A stretch of 64,000 nt of DNA from Bacillota bacterium (GTDB lineage Bacteria > Bacillota > Clostridia > Acetivibrionales > DSM-1351): NCBI GenBank assembly GCA_023444055.1, contig JAEZRV010000007.1:1-64000 (forward strand), in the 5' to 3' direction. Below, in pieces: positions 6,415 to 15,948 of this stretch (the stretch's first letter is position 1; each line of letters begins with the position of its first letter). The notes below the pieces were generated by a model. It saw nothing but the letters and a program-made list of their open reading frames with translations. It made no database searches and was not told where the DNA came from. A program made the translations under genes and the position numbers.

Positions 6415-9400
6415 ATGAAAAAAGTGAGATTTAGTAAATTGCTAAACAGAAAAATTTGCATGATTCTGGTATTAACTGTGCTCTTTACATTAACACAGAA
6501 TGTTTTTGCAAGTGAAAGAGGTTGTCTTATCGACTTACCTGGACAAAATCCTAATCAGACGGTTAATATTCCAGACAATAATTTGCAGTCGGTTATCAGA
6601 GATATATTAGAAAAGCCATCCGGTGATATTATGCAGGATGATATGAAAATGATTTTGTCACTTAATGCACCTAATATGAATATCACAAGTTTAGAAGGAC
6701 TTCAGCACTGTACTAATTTGACATGCTTAATGCTTAATAACAACAATATAAGCGACTTAAGTCCACTTCAAAATTTGACTAAACTCAATATTTTGAATTT
6801 ATCAGGTAATTCTATAAACAATTATTCGCCAATATATTCATATTACAATAACCTCATAGTAAAAGATTTTCAGTATGTTGGGACACCAGCAAATTCAGAA
6901 ATTAGGATTGACTTTTTAACTATTGGAGATTCAACAAATATGCAATGCGATTTTAATGCAGATGCAACAGCAGTATGGCACTGGGCTGATGGAACTACTA
7001 CAGATGCCGTTTCTGGTTCGTCTGTGACCAAAAGTGGATTGGGAGTAGGAACACACCAAAATTATCTAACAATATCTGATTCAGCAGCATTAACGAGATT
7101 TGGTGCTGGCAATGCAGGACAAGGCAATCTTGTTTCTATAAATGGATTGCAGAACTGCCCCAATTTAGCAATACTGTTTGCATATCAAGAAGACTCTTTA
7201 ACTTCAATAGGTGATACAAGTACTACAATGACAAGAGAATATCATCTTATGAATACAAGTTTAAGTGCTACTGAGTTGGATGGTATTTTTGCTGACGCAG
7301 TTGCATCTGGGGTGCAGAACGGTATATTATGGGCTGATAATTCTGGAACTTCTGTAAGCGATTCTGATAAGGCAACATTGCAGGCAAGAGGCTGGACTTT
7401 GAACATTCCTGCATGGACACCTCAGACACCAATAACACCAACGATTCCAACAACTTCGCCAGATGAAATTAGAATTGACTTTATAACAAACGGCAATACA
7501 ACAAATATGCGTTGTGATTTTAATGCAGATGCAACAGCAGTATGGCATTGGGCTGATGGAACTACAATGTCTGCTATTTCCACTGCACCTGTTACAAAAC
7601 AAGGATTGGGGACAGGAGCGCATCTTAATTACCTGACTATATCAAATGGCTTAGCATTAACGAGATTTGGTGCTGGTAATGCAAAATATGGAAATCTTGT
7701 ATTTATAAGTGGCTTGCAGAACTGTCCGAATATGGAAATACTTTATGCATATCAAGAGAATTCCTTAACTTCAATAGGTAATGTAAGCTCAACAGCAATC
7801 AGAGAATATCACTTGGCGAACACCAGCATTGGTGCGGCTGAGTTGGATGGTATTTTTGCTGATGCAGTTGCCTCTGGAGTAAATAACGGTATATTATGGG
7901 CTGATAACTCTGGAACGGAAAGAAGCAATGATGAGAAATCGACATTGCAGGCAAGAGGCTGGACTTTGAATATTCCTGCTTGGGCACCTACAACACCTAC
8001 TAATCCGACTAACCCAAATAATCCAACAACACCTACGATACCTTCAACCACAGATGGTGCCATAACATTTATTACAGAAGGCAGCAGTTTTTCTCCTGTT
8101 ATACAGGTTTCAAGCAATGCACAGATTACATGGACTTTCGCCGATGGAACAACAAGTTCATCAAATACACCAGTAAAAGATTATGGCTCGGTTGGAACAA
8201 GAGCAACAACTCTTGTGGTTTCACCTTGGAGTGCTCTAACACGTATCAATATAGGTTATGATGCAGGTGATGCTGGCTCAAACGCAATTGAATTTGTACT
8301 AAATCAACATGTATCGGCTGTTTATAACTTAAATCTTGTAGCACCTTACTTGAGACAGTGGTGTTCATCGTATAATCAGCTTACTTCATTGGATTTCAGC
8401 AATTTTATACAGCTTGATACTATAGAATGCTTTTTAACTAGCAGCTTAAGAACAGTAAATTTGACTAATACACCTGAATTAAAGCGTATTTGCTTTGAGG
8501 ATTGTGATTTGTTGGAGCTGGATGTATCACAGTGTCCTAAATTAGAAGATTTAAGAGGTGCTGTAAATCAGAATCCTACAATCGGGTTTGGTTCTGTAGG
8601 AGCTAATGTATGGCATATATGCATTCGAGATAATCCTCAATTTACAAATCGCTCTATGTTTCAGGATATGAGTCAATTCCCGAATATATCCGAGCTCTTT
8701 ATATGGAATGATAATCAGTCTGGCAGCATTAGAATCCCGTCAAGTAGTATGGATAGGAGAATATCATTTCGTGCAAGTGGTAATTATTATACAAACCTTA
8801 ATTTACAAGGGGCTTTGCAGCGTTCTAACAATATAGCAACAGTAGATTTTTCAAACAATCTTCTTACAAACGTTGATATATCAGGATGTGTACAAATTAC
8901 TAACCTTAATCTTCAAAACAACCAACTAAGCCAAAGCGAGGTTGATGAAACCCTTGCTACGCTAGATAGTTTAGGAAGAAGCAGTAATAACATTCCAAGC
9001 TGGACAGAATTATACGTAAATATCAGTGGCGGTGGAAATCAACAGCCTTCACAGGCAGGGTATGCTTCGGCTATAAGTCTTTCAAACAAAGGCTGGACTG
9101 TAGTTTCCAATGATTGGACACTGTTGCCAGCTCCTCCTGCGGATACAGGTGAAGCTAGAATTGACTTTACAACCACTGGTGATTTAGCAAATATGCGCTG
9201 CGATTTTAACTCATCATCAACAGCAGTATGGCATTGGGCTGACGGAACTACCACAACTGCTGTATCTGGTTCATCTGCTACTAAAAGCGGATTGGGCGCT
9301 GGAACTCATCAGAATTATCTGACAATATCCAATGGTTCAGCATTAACGAGATTTGGTGCAGGCAGTTCCGGACAAGGGCATATTGCATCCATAAGCAGTT

Positions 9401-9660
9401 TGGTGAACTGTCCGAATTTGGAAATACTGTATCTATATCAGGAAGGTTCATTAACTTCAATTGGTGATACAAGCACCACAAAAGTTGATGAATATCACCT
9501 AATGAGCACAAATTTGAGTTCTGCCGAAATGGATATGATTTTTGCAAATGCAGTTACATCAGGAGTACAGGGTGGAATAATATGGGGGAATAATGCAGGA
9601 ACTGCAGCAAGTGATCAAAATAAAACGACATTACTTGCTAGAGGCTGGACTATCTATTAA
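6415..9660 (+). CDS. Large secreted LRR protein with three PKD-like repeat modules
   Basis: A 1081-residue protein with a signal peptide (charged start, then ICMILVLTVLFTLTQNVFA). Residues ~45-150 are leucine-rich repeats. Three copies of a ~170-residue module follow, at about 161-333, 350-526 and 912-1081. Each starts EIRIDF or ARIDF, contains AVWHWADGTT (PKD-like), ALTRFGAG and NCPNL-x-ILY, and ends ARGWT. Thr/Pro linkers (TPTNPTNPNNPTTPT) join modules. A fourth, divergent PKD-like/LRR block fills ~545-890. No sortase, SLH or dockerin anchor is visible, so it is probably secreted or loosely wall-associated. Function is unknown; binding to carbohydrate or cells is inference. Confidence 0.75.
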   Translation: MKKVRFSKLLNRKICMILVLTVLFTLTQNVFASERGCLIDLPGQNPNQTVNIPDNNLQSVIRDILEKPSGDIMQDDMKMILSLNAPNMNITSLEGLQHCTNLTCLMLNNNNISDLSPLQNLTKLNILNLSGNSINNYSPIYSYYNNLIVKDFQYVGTPANSEIRIDFLTIGDSTNMQCDFNADATAVWHWADGTTTDAVSGSSVTKSGLGVGTHQNYLTISDSAALTRFGAGNAGQGNLVSINGLQNCPNLAILFAYQEDSLTSIGDTSTTMTREYHLMNTSLSATELDGIFADAVASGVQNGILWADNSGTSVSDSDKATLQARGWTLNIPAWTPQTPITPTIPTTSPDEIRIDFITNGNTTNMRCDFNADATAVWHWADGTTMSAISTAPVTKQGLGTGAHLNYLTISNGLALTRFGAGNAKYGNLVFISGLQNCPNMEILYAYQENSLTSIGNVSSTAIREYHLANTSIGAAELDGIFADAVASGVNNGILWADNSGTERSNDEKSTLQARGWTLNIPAWAPTTPTNPTNPNNPTTPTIPSTTDGAITFITEGSSFSPVIQVSSNAQITWTFADGTTSSSNTPVKDYGSVGTRATTLVVSPWSALTRINIGYDAGDAGSNAIEFVLNQHVSAVYNLNLVAPYLRQWCSSYNQLTSLDFSNFIQLDTIECFLTSSLRTVNLTNTPELKRICFEDCDLLELDVSQCPKLEDLRGAVNQNPTIGFGSVGANVWHICIRDNPQFTNRSMFQDMSQFPNISELFIWNDNQSGSIRIPSSSMDRRISFRASGNYYTNLNLQGALQRSNNIATVDFSNNLLTNVDISGCVQITNLNLQNNQLSQSEVDETLATLDSLGRSSNNIPSWTELYVNISGGGNQQPSQAGYASAISLSNKGWTVVSNDWTLLPAPPADTGEARIDFTTTGDLANMRCDFNSSSTAVWHWADGTTTTAVSGSSATKSGLGAGTHQNYLTISNGSALTRFGAGSSGQGHIASISSLVNCPNLEILYLYQEGSLTSIGDTSTTKVDEYHLMSTNLSSAEMDMIFANAVTSGVQGGIIWGNNAGTAASDQNKTTLLARGWTIY

Positions 9661-9777
9661 AAGTAGCCATGTATTATGGAGATAATTTTTTACTAAAGCC
9701 TTAGACGGTTAGATTACTCGCTAATGTATGTTTGGAAAAAAATATTTATATGAACTTATAAAGAACACGAGATTTTG

Positions 9778-9815
9778 CCCTTGCAGTTAAGATGACTGCA
9801 GGGGTATTTTTGTGA
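9778..9815 (+). terminator. Terminator after the LRR gene
   Basis: A stem of CCCTTGCAGT and ACTGCAGGGG (one G-U pair) with a 7-base loop is followed by TATTTTTGT. Confidence 0.7.
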
Positions 9816-9841
9816 ATTAAGGTATTCGACAAAATTGATGT

Positions 9842-9954
9842 TTATACTAATTTGCATTTAAAATGTGGAATCACATTTTAGATAGCCGCATTTGCGGCAA
9901 TAAAGCGAAGCTCGCAAATGTTTTTTTTTATATTTTAAATACGAAATAGTATTA
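9842..9954. repeat. Family-2 intergenic repeat (ACTAATTTGCAT element), copy 1
   Basis: It begins TATACTAATTTGCATTTAAA, contains two hairpins (TGTGGAATCACA and GCCGCATTTGCGGC) plus a GCGAAGCTCGC module, and ends TTTTAAATACGAAATAGTA, an imperfect inverted copy of the left end. Related copies are at 21298, 40100, 46847 and 51284. Confidence 0.55.
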
Positions 9955-10368
9955 TTAATTGTTATAGTGCTTCTTTGTACTTCCAGAATTATTGAATGGC
10001 TGAATAGCAACTATTTTTCGGCCTAGCAACAGGTTAACCATAACAATAAAAAGTTTACTATTTGGCGCAAAAGGGTAACTTTTTGGCGGTTAATTCATAT
10101 ATTATACTGTATTTAAATATAATGATCTGCAAAGCTAAATTGCATAAAAATCATGTTAGAGATAATTTTTTCAAAATTCAAGACATTCTGCATTTTGATT
10201 TTGCAAGCTGACTACACATATTTATTTATACACGTACACAAACATTGAGAAAGCATAATAAGTCTAAAAAACAAAATTATATCGTCTCAGTAAACTATCG
10301 TGCGAGGCTTTAATGCTGATTAACTTAGAAAATACCGAGCATCTTTACTATATGAAGGAGTGAAAGTT
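9955..10368. other. Intergenic leader before the DUF6385 repeat protein
   Basis: About 400 AT-rich bases without a credible ORF. A near-direct repeat (TTTACTATTTGGCG, then GTAACTTTTTGGCG) lies at 10049-10087 and TATAAT-like boxes lie near 10098-10125. An AAGGAG site precedes ATG 10369. No known riboswitch was recognised. Confidence 0.4.
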
Positions 10369-11304
10369 ATGTCAAATAGTATTGTCTTTCAGAATAATGC
10401 TGAACAATTAAAAACTTCGATTTATGGATTTAATAGTACAAGTGGCACTTACAAACCACTTACTGTTAATGATGCAGGAGAATTATTGGTCAAAACAGGT
10501 ACTTCTGTACTTGAAATAGGTACAATAAATAAAATAGACGTTTTAGGCACCGTCAACTATGTCGGTCTACTGGGAACTGTTAATAAGGTTGATGTTTTAG
10601 GCACTGTCGACTATGTCGGCTTATTGGGAACTGTTAATAAGGTTGATGTTTTAGGAACTGTTGACTATGTCAGCTTACTGGGAACCGTTAATAAGGTTGA
10701 TGTTTTAGGAACTGTCGACTATGTCGGCTTACTAGGAACCGTTAATAAGGTTGATGTTTTAGGCACCGTCGACTATGTCGGTTTACTGGGAACTGTTAAT
10801 AAGGTTGATGTTTTAGGAACTGTTGACTATGTCGGCTTATTGGGAACTGTTAATAAGGTTGATGTTTTAGGAACTGTTGACTATGTCGGCTTATTGGGAA
10901 CCGTCAACAAAGTATCTCTGCTAGGAACATTATCAAATATAGTTGGTACAGTAAAGGTAAATTTAGTTGATAGAACCTTTACGACTATTACACAAACAAT
11001 AACCGTAGCCTCTGCAACTACAACTTACAGTGATTTAATTAATATTTCGAAATATCAAGACACCTCCTGGTATTTTCTTAATTCGTCATCAACTAATAGA
11101 AGAGCCGTGACAGTGCAACTAGCTGTAACCCCTAGTACTGCTATAGGAACCTATCCTCGAACATTAATAATTGAATCGGCTACAGTAAATGAAAGTCCGA
11201 AGGTTATTACAAATGATTATTATTTAGAATATATTGCAGCACAAATTAGAAACACATCCTCTTATCAACAAAATATTGTTGCTGTTTTTAATGGAAGATA
11301 CTAA
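10369..11304 (+). CDS. DUF6385-like protein with seven exact-length 18-residue tandem repeats
   Basis: ATG 10369 follows GAAGGAG; the earlier in-frame ATG at 10360 overlaps that site. The 311-residue product has a ~55-residue head and then seven 18-residue units of the type VDVLGTVDYVGLLGTVNK (10534-10911, 54 bp each). The C-terminal ~125 residues are beta-rich (from LVDRTFTTITQTITVASA) and resemble DUF6385. There is no signal peptide and no cysteine. The units vary mainly at synonymous sites. It is followed by a glycosyltransferase and a DNRLRE protein, so a glycosylated surface or spore-layer fibre is possible but unproved. Confidence 0.7.
   Translation: MSNSIVFQNNAEQLKTSIYGFNSTSGTYKPLTVNDAGELLVKTGTSVLEIGTINKIDVLGTVNYVGLLGTVNKVDVLGTVDYVGLLGTVNKVDVLGTVDYVSLLGTVNKVDVLGTVDYVGLLGTVNKVDVLGTVDYVGLLGTVNKVDVLGTVDYVGLLGTVNKVDVLGTVDYVGLLGTVNKVSLLGTLSNIVGTVKVNLVDRTFTTITQTITVASATTTYSDLINISKYQDTSWYFLNSSSTNRRAVTVQLAVTPSTAIGTYPRTLIIESATVNESPKVITNDYYLEYIAAQIRNTSSYQQNIVAVFNGRY
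10534..10911 (+). repeat. Seven 54-bp in-frame tandem repeats
   Basis: Seven head-to-tail units of 54 bp encode 18 residues each. The first unit differs most (Ile for Val, Asn for Asp) and the third has Ser for Gly. Most other changes are silent (GGC/GGA, ACC/ACT, GTC/GTT), so the protein sequence is under constraint. Copy number is likely to vary between strains. Confidence 0.95.
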
Positions 11305-11515
11305 TAGTTTCAACAGTAAACTATTGATAAGCCTCTTGTAGCGATAGACTTTTTAGAAGAAAAGTTGAGTTAGCTTATTTATCCCTTAGAAACGAATTAT
11401 AAAAGTTTCATTTGATAAATTATATAAGGCTTGTGCTGAGACAATTGCTTGGCACAAGCCAAAATATGCGTAATGGTGATTCTTTGGTTCTATTTTAATA
11501 GATAAGGAGCATATT

Positions 11516-13303
11516 ATGAAGAATGAGATAAGTTTATGCATGATAGTGAAAAATGAAGAAAATAATCTTCAAAGATGTCTTGACAGTGTTAAAGATATTG
11601 TAGATGAAATAATTATAGTTGATACTGGCTCAACAGATAAAACAATATCTATAGCAGAAAGTTTTGGAGCTCAAGTATACAATTTTCTTTGGAAAAACAA
11701 TTTTAGCGAAGCGAGAAATGAATCCCTAAAGTATGCTACAAAGGACTGGATACTTATTATGGATGCGGATGATGAATTTTGCAGTGAGGACAAAGAAGTT
11801 TTTAAACAACTAGTAAACAGCGATTTAGATGAAAACCTGCTTTGTTTTTTTGAAACATTAAATTATTGTGGTAGTTATGCTAATAGCAATAATATTAGTA
11901 TAAATTTAAATCCTAGGTTATTTAAAAACAATTATTGTTATAAATATGAAGGTGAGGTACATAATCAGCTCATTAACTACGAAAACAAAACAAAAGATGT
12001 TTGTATTCCTATCAGAATTTATCATTATGGTTATTTAGATAGCAATATTAAAGGAAAAAATAAGAGAACAAGAAATATTTCCCTTCTGGAAGAACAGTTA
12101 AAAAAAGAACCAGATAATAAATATGCATATTTCAATTTAGGAAATGAGTATTTTGCTTTAAATGACATGAGCAAAGCATTGGATTACTATTATAAGTCTT
12201 ATGAAAATTTTAATCCTAACGTAGGTTATGGATTTATTCTTATAATCAGAATGATGTTATCTAATTATTTTATAGGGTCATACAATAAAGCACTTGAATT
12301 TGCTGACTTAGGAATACAATACTATCCTAAATTTACTGATTTGTATTTTTTTAAAGGATCAATATATAAATCGATGGAGAGGCCTACCCTTGCAATAAAG
12401 GCATGGGAAAAATGTATTGAGCTGGGAGAGCCTCCATCTGAACTGAAACTTTTATATGGCACTGGCAGCTTCAAGGCTATGTATGAACTTGCTAATATTT
12501 ATATGGAAATGAAGGATTATCATACCTCATATAGATATTTCAATGATACGATAAAGCTAAAACCTGATTTGATTATTTCCGTTTACAAAATTGCTCATAT
12601 CCTTAAAGAGGAAAATGTACATATAGACGAGTTTAAAAAAATTTTGGAACTTTTTTTTGATGATACTGTAAAAGCATATTCAATAATTGCAGATATCTGT
12701 TATTCAGAAGGATATTATGAAACAGGATTAGAATATATAAACAAATGCGAAGAAAGCAATATTATTTCAGAGGATATTTTGCTATTAAAAGCTAAATGTC
12801 TGGTAAGGATCGGAGCCTTTGAACAGTGTATTAAGATGAATTTTATCCCCAATAATCAGTCTTATTATTTAACTTCTGCTATGTATAAGGTAATAAGTGC
12901 TATACTGCTGAATGAAAAGCTTTTGGTCTTTTATATAATAGATTGCATAAAAGAAAATTCATTGCAAGGCTACAGTAAGAAAACACTTGAAGTATGTAAT
13001 CAGCTTTTAAACATGTTTTACGACAAAGCCACTCTGGTTTTATCTGAGGATGAAAGTGAAAAAGAATATACGGCTATCATATTCGAGATTTTAGAAATAC
13101 TTCTCATAAATAAAAAATTTGATGAATTTTATACAGCAATTAATCTATTAAACTTAATAAGCGATAAATCTGTACTGCTTCAACTAGGTAAATTATATTA
13201 TAAACATGGCTACATTGAAATGAGTAAGAAGGAAATTATTCGTTCAATTAAAGATTTTGAAATTTATGATAAGGAAGCCTTAAATATTTTAAAGAATTTA
13301 TAA
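11516..13303 (+). CDS. Family 2 glycosyltransferase with C-terminal TPR-like repeats
   Basis: A 595-residue cytosolic protein. The N-terminal ~230 residues form a GT-A domain: ISLCMIVKNEENNLQRCLDS, DEIIIVDTGSTDKT, ARNESLKYATKDWILIMDAD (the DxD-like metal site) and a region ending in IRIYHYGY. The remainder is helical tetratricopeptide-like repeats (for example AYFNLGNEYFALNDMSKAL), which in such enzymes bind the protein acceptor. ATG 11516 has an AAGGAG site. It lies between a tandem-repeat protein and a DNRLRE protein, which are plausible acceptors. The sugar and linkage are unknown. Confidence 0.85.
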   Translation: MKNEISLCMIVKNEENNLQRCLDSVKDIVDEIIIVDTGSTDKTISIAESFGAQVYNFLWKNNFSEARNESLKYATKDWILIMDADDEFCSEDKEVFKQLVNSDLDENLLCFFETLNYCGSYANSNNISINLNPRLFKNNYCYKYEGEVHNQLINYENKTKDVCIPIRIYHYGYLDSNIKGKNKRTRNISLLEEQLKKEPDNKYAYFNLGNEYFALNDMSKALDYYYKSYENFNPNVGYGFILIIRMMLSNYFIGSYNKALEFADLGIQYYPKFTDLYFFKGSIYKSMERPTLAIKAWEKCIELGEPPSELKLLYGTGSFKAMYELANIYMEMKDYHTSYRYFNDTIKLKPDLIISVYKIAHILKEENVHIDEFKKILELFFDDTVKAYSIIADICYSEGYYETGLEYINKCEESNIISEDILLLKAKCLVRIGAFEQCIKMNFIPNNQSYYLTSAMYKVISAILLNEKLLVFYIIDCIKENSLQGYSKKTLEVCNQLLNMFYDKATLVLSEDESEKEYTAIIFEILEILLINKKFDEFYTAINLLNLISDKSVLLQLGKLYYKHGYIEMSKKEIIRSIKDFEIYDKEALNILKNL

Positions 13304-13609
13304 TACTATCTCAGGGATTGGAACCTCTTTAAGCACACTGTTAATAGAAGCAAGCTTTTAGATAATACATAATAACTATTTTTCCGCTATAGTTTTTGTG
13401 TATGTAGCATTAAAAATGCGAAGTTTACATTTCGTCCATTCATCATTCTCTTCGCATAGCGAAGTTTACATCTTTTGCATTCATCGATCTCTTCGCATTA
13501 TCAAAAAACTGCGAGCAGCTTTTTGTGGGATTGAGTAATCAAGCAATGACCATACACTTTTTTATTACTATTTGTGTCGCCGGCGGCATCGGCGAAATGG
13601 GGGGTTGAT
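13304..13609. other. Intergenic region with direct repeats and hairpins
   Basis: Two related ~45-base units (GCGAAGTTTACAT...TTCATC...CTCTTCGCAT) lie at 13417-13500, then a hairpin CAAAAAACTGC/GCAGCTTTTTG at 13503-13526. The same two modules occur in opposite arrangement at 40188-40262. A short CG-rich hairpin (CGCCGGCGGCATCGGCG) is at 13577-13594. No gene is seen. Confidence 0.55.
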
Positions 13610-14467
13610 ATGTTGCCGTCCTGTTGCAAAAAAGTCAAGCATATTGATTATGAAATAGCTCAAATTAATTCCTACAATAAGGATACTGCAACGTCACAAT
13701 GTAGGTCTATGTTTGTTGGAGAATTTTATAGAGTATATGAATATAGAGTCTTAATTAAATTTAATTTTGATTCCTTACTTGAAAATATACAATTTCAAAG
13801 GGCAACTTTATCAATTAATATTATTTCAGGTTCTTTGCAATATTTTATCGCATATTCATTAATGAGTGATTGGGATATTAATTCGGTAAATTGGAATAAT
13901 CAGCCCGAGATTAACTTTTCTGATATGATTTTTGGAAAGTCGGTGAATCACTGTACTCAATATTCTATTGACATAACAGATAAAGTAAGAACTTGGTGTA
14001 AATATCCAGAGAGCAATTATGGAATGGTACTTCTAGGTCATGATAAATGTGGTTCTAGTAATATCACAATTAATACTGATAAGAATGACACTGATAATTT
14101 ATCACTATTTGTAGAACTGGCAGAGTGCCCCAAAGATATGCATGTAAAACCAAATTTTTTTGAGTTTTCAGAAAATATTTGTGTTACTCCAGATTCGGAA
14201 TTTTTTACAACAGGAATAAATGTTTCACTAATGCAAAGAGTCTCATATTTTATAAAAAATAATAATAGTGCAAAAATAACCGTTGTAGCTGAAAATAGTC
14301 CCGATAATGTGAACTATTCAAAAGAAATTCAAATTGTTTATATTCCTCCAGGTTCAAGTAGTCTATTAGTGCCTATCAACTATAGTAAGTTTGTTAGGCT
14401 ATCCATTACTATTCCTTTTGATGGGAGTGAATCCATTGTAAACACATGGTTAAATCTCCAACAATGA
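13610..14467 (+). CDS. DNRLRE-domain protein with DUF6385-like C-terminus
   Basis: ATG 13610 is preceded by GGGGGGTTGAT; the frame is open from 13574 without a better start. The 285-residue protein begins MLPSCCKKV. Its first ~180 residues resemble the DNRLRE fold: LIKFNFDSLLENIQFQRATL, SDWDINSVNWNNQPE, then SIDITDKVRTWC and NYGMVLLG. The C-terminal ~100 residues (from PDSEFFTTGINVS) are beta-rich and recall the C-terminal domain of the protein at 10369. There is no signal peptide. With its neighbours it forms a repeat protein, glycosyltransferase and DNRLRE triad; a surface or spore-layer structural role is inference. Confidence 0.65.
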   Translation: MLPSCCKKVKHIDYEIAQINSYNKDTATSQCRSMFVGEFYRVYEYRVLIKFNFDSLLENIQFQRATLSINIISGSLQYFIAYSLMSDWDINSVNWNNQPEINFSDMIFGKSVNHCTQYSIDITDKVRTWCKYPESNYGMVLLGHDKCGSSNITINTDKNDTDNLSLFVELAECPKDMHVKPNFFEFSENICVTPDSEFFTTGINVSLMQRVSYFIKNNNSAKITVVAENSPDNVNYSKEIQIVYIPPGSSSLLVPINYSKFVRLSITIPFDGSESIVNTWLNLQQ

Positions 14468-14581
14468 CTGTTCTTAATACGCAAAAAATGTCATAAAATA
14501 TTTAATTGTAATACTTGAAATTATATTATATAATTATTTTAAATATTATACAAATTTTGGTTTGGTTTTAGGAGAAGTACA

Positions 14582-15676
14582 GTGCAAAGTAAATATAATC
14601 AGCCTAAGTACTTAATGCTTATGGAATGTTTAAAAGAAGATATCTTAATGGGACGAATTATGCCCAGTGAACAGATACCTTCTGAGAATATTCTTGCTGA
14701 AAAGTATAGTTTAAGTAGGCATACTGTAAGAAAAGCTATATCAATGCTTGTAAATGAAGGGTATCTTTATACTGAGCATGGACGAGGAACATATTGTCTT
14801 AGTAGGAGTAGCAATAAGGTGAATTCAAAAAATATTGGAGTTGTTTTAACTTTTATTTCAGAATACATTTTCCCGAGGGTAATAAAAGGGATAGAGAAAG
14901 TACTATCAGATAACCAGTACAGTATTATTCTAAAAAATACAAGTAATATTTTAAATAATGAAACTCAATATTTTGAAGATATATTAAGTAAGGACATTGA
15001 AGGGTTGATTATTGAACCCACAAAGAGTGCTTTATTTTCGAATAATCTTAAATTTTATGAAGCCTTTGATAGACATCATATTCCTTATGTGTTTATGCAT
15101 GGTTATTATCAAGAGCTAAAAGGTAAATCTAAAGTAGTATTAGATGATGCTGCGGGAATGTATTCTGTTGTAAAGTATCTTGCAGAATTAGGACATAAAA
15201 AGATTATTGGAATTTTTAAGGCAGATGATATTCAAGGCATTGACAGGCATAGGGGATATGCTAAAGCATTAACCGATACGGGATTGCCATATGATCCTGA
15301 TAATGTTATATGGTATCATACTGAAGAACAAGATATAAAACCGTATGCCATAATTAAACAAATGATTGAAGATAAGAAATACATAGATGCAATTGCTTGT
15401 TATAATGATGAGATAGCTTTTAATATGTTTTCGATGCTACATAAACTAGGAGTAAAGGTGCCTGAAGATATATCAATTACAGGATATGATGATTCTTTTC
15501 TGTCTGAGAATGCTCCTGTAAAATTTACAAGTGTAAGTCATCCAAAGGAGTTACTTGGGGAAGAAGCAGCTAAAATCCTTTTACAATTGATTAAGGATAA
15601 TGATTACCAGAATAATCCTATACAAAAAATAATAGTGCCTAAACTTATTATAAGAGACTCATGCATTAAAAGATAA
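14582..15676 (+). CDS. AraR-like transcriptional repressor (GntR DNA-binding head, LacI-type sugar-binding body)
   Basis: A 364-residue protein starting at GTG 14582 after AGGAG. Residues ~5-75 are a GntR winged helix (MPSEQIPSENILAEKYSLSR, HTVRKAISMLVNEGYLYTEH), and ~80-360 form a LacI/periplasmic-binding-type effector domain (NIGVVLTF, DGLIIEPTK, HKKIIGIF, DAIACYNDEIAF, ITGYDDS). This is the AraR architecture, so the effector may be L-arabinose or a related pentose. The GH43 enzyme downstream and an inverted-repeat operator candidate at 15884-15914 fit an arabinose-regulated unit. The effector is inferred. Confidence 0.85.
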   Translation: MQSKYNQPKYLMLMECLKEDILMGRIMPSEQIPSENILAEKYSLSRHTVRKAISMLVNEGYLYTEHGRGTYCLSRSSNKVNSKNIGVVLTFISEYIFPRVIKGIEKVLSDNQYSIILKNTSNILNNETQYFEDILSKDIEGLIIEPTKSALFSNNLKFYEAFDRHHIPYVFMHGYYQELKGKSKVVLDDAAGMYSVVKYLAELGHKKIIGIFKADDIQGIDRHRGYAKALTDTGLPYDPDNVIWYHTEEQDIKPYAIIKQMIEDKKYIDAIACYNDEIAFNMFSMLHKLGVKVPEDISITGYDDSFLSENAPVKFTSVSHPKELLGEEAAKILLQLIKDNDYQNNPIQKIIVPKLIIRDSCIKR

Positions 15677-15948
15677 GATTAAAGAGGTTGTGGTAAAATA
15701 CATCTTAACAATTATATCTTGTACTTGATTTTTTAACCTATACTATATAATGTGATTAAGAGTTGTTTTACAATAGCCACTACCAGCAAAAGGAGGAATG
15801 TCTGTATTAATAAAGTATTTAATTTGCACACTTTATTAATTTCTAAATAAATCGAACTAATCAAAACGATATTTTTTATACATACTTGTATGCACAACCG
15901 TACAAGTGTGCATATATAAATAAAAAATTTATGAAAGGAGGATAAGTT
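15677..15948 (+). promoter_or_regulatory. Regulatory region 1 of the GH43 gene, with inverted-repeat operator candidate
   Basis: It holds a perfect 11-bp hairpin (ATTAATAAAGT 15806-15816 / ACTTTATTAAT 15830-15840) next to an AAAGGAGGA site. At 15884-15914 two inverted repeats are interlocked: ACTTGTA (15884) with TACAAGT (15901), and TATGCACA (15889) with TGTGCATA (15907), each with a 10-base spacer. This is the best operator candidate for the adjacent AraR-like repressor. An AAAGGAGGA site at about 15935 is followed only by a 13-codon frame from TTG 15946. Confidence 0.5.

Noticed and set aside
7268..9547. Several minus-strand ORFs of 60-102 codons in the LRR gene
   Set aside because: They are antisense shadows of the repeated plus-strand modules, without starts preceded by ribosome sites.
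10534..10911. Possible CRISPR or non-coding satellite
   Set aside because: Units are exactly 54 bp, in frame, and mostly differ at silent sites, so it is a protein-coding tandem repeat.
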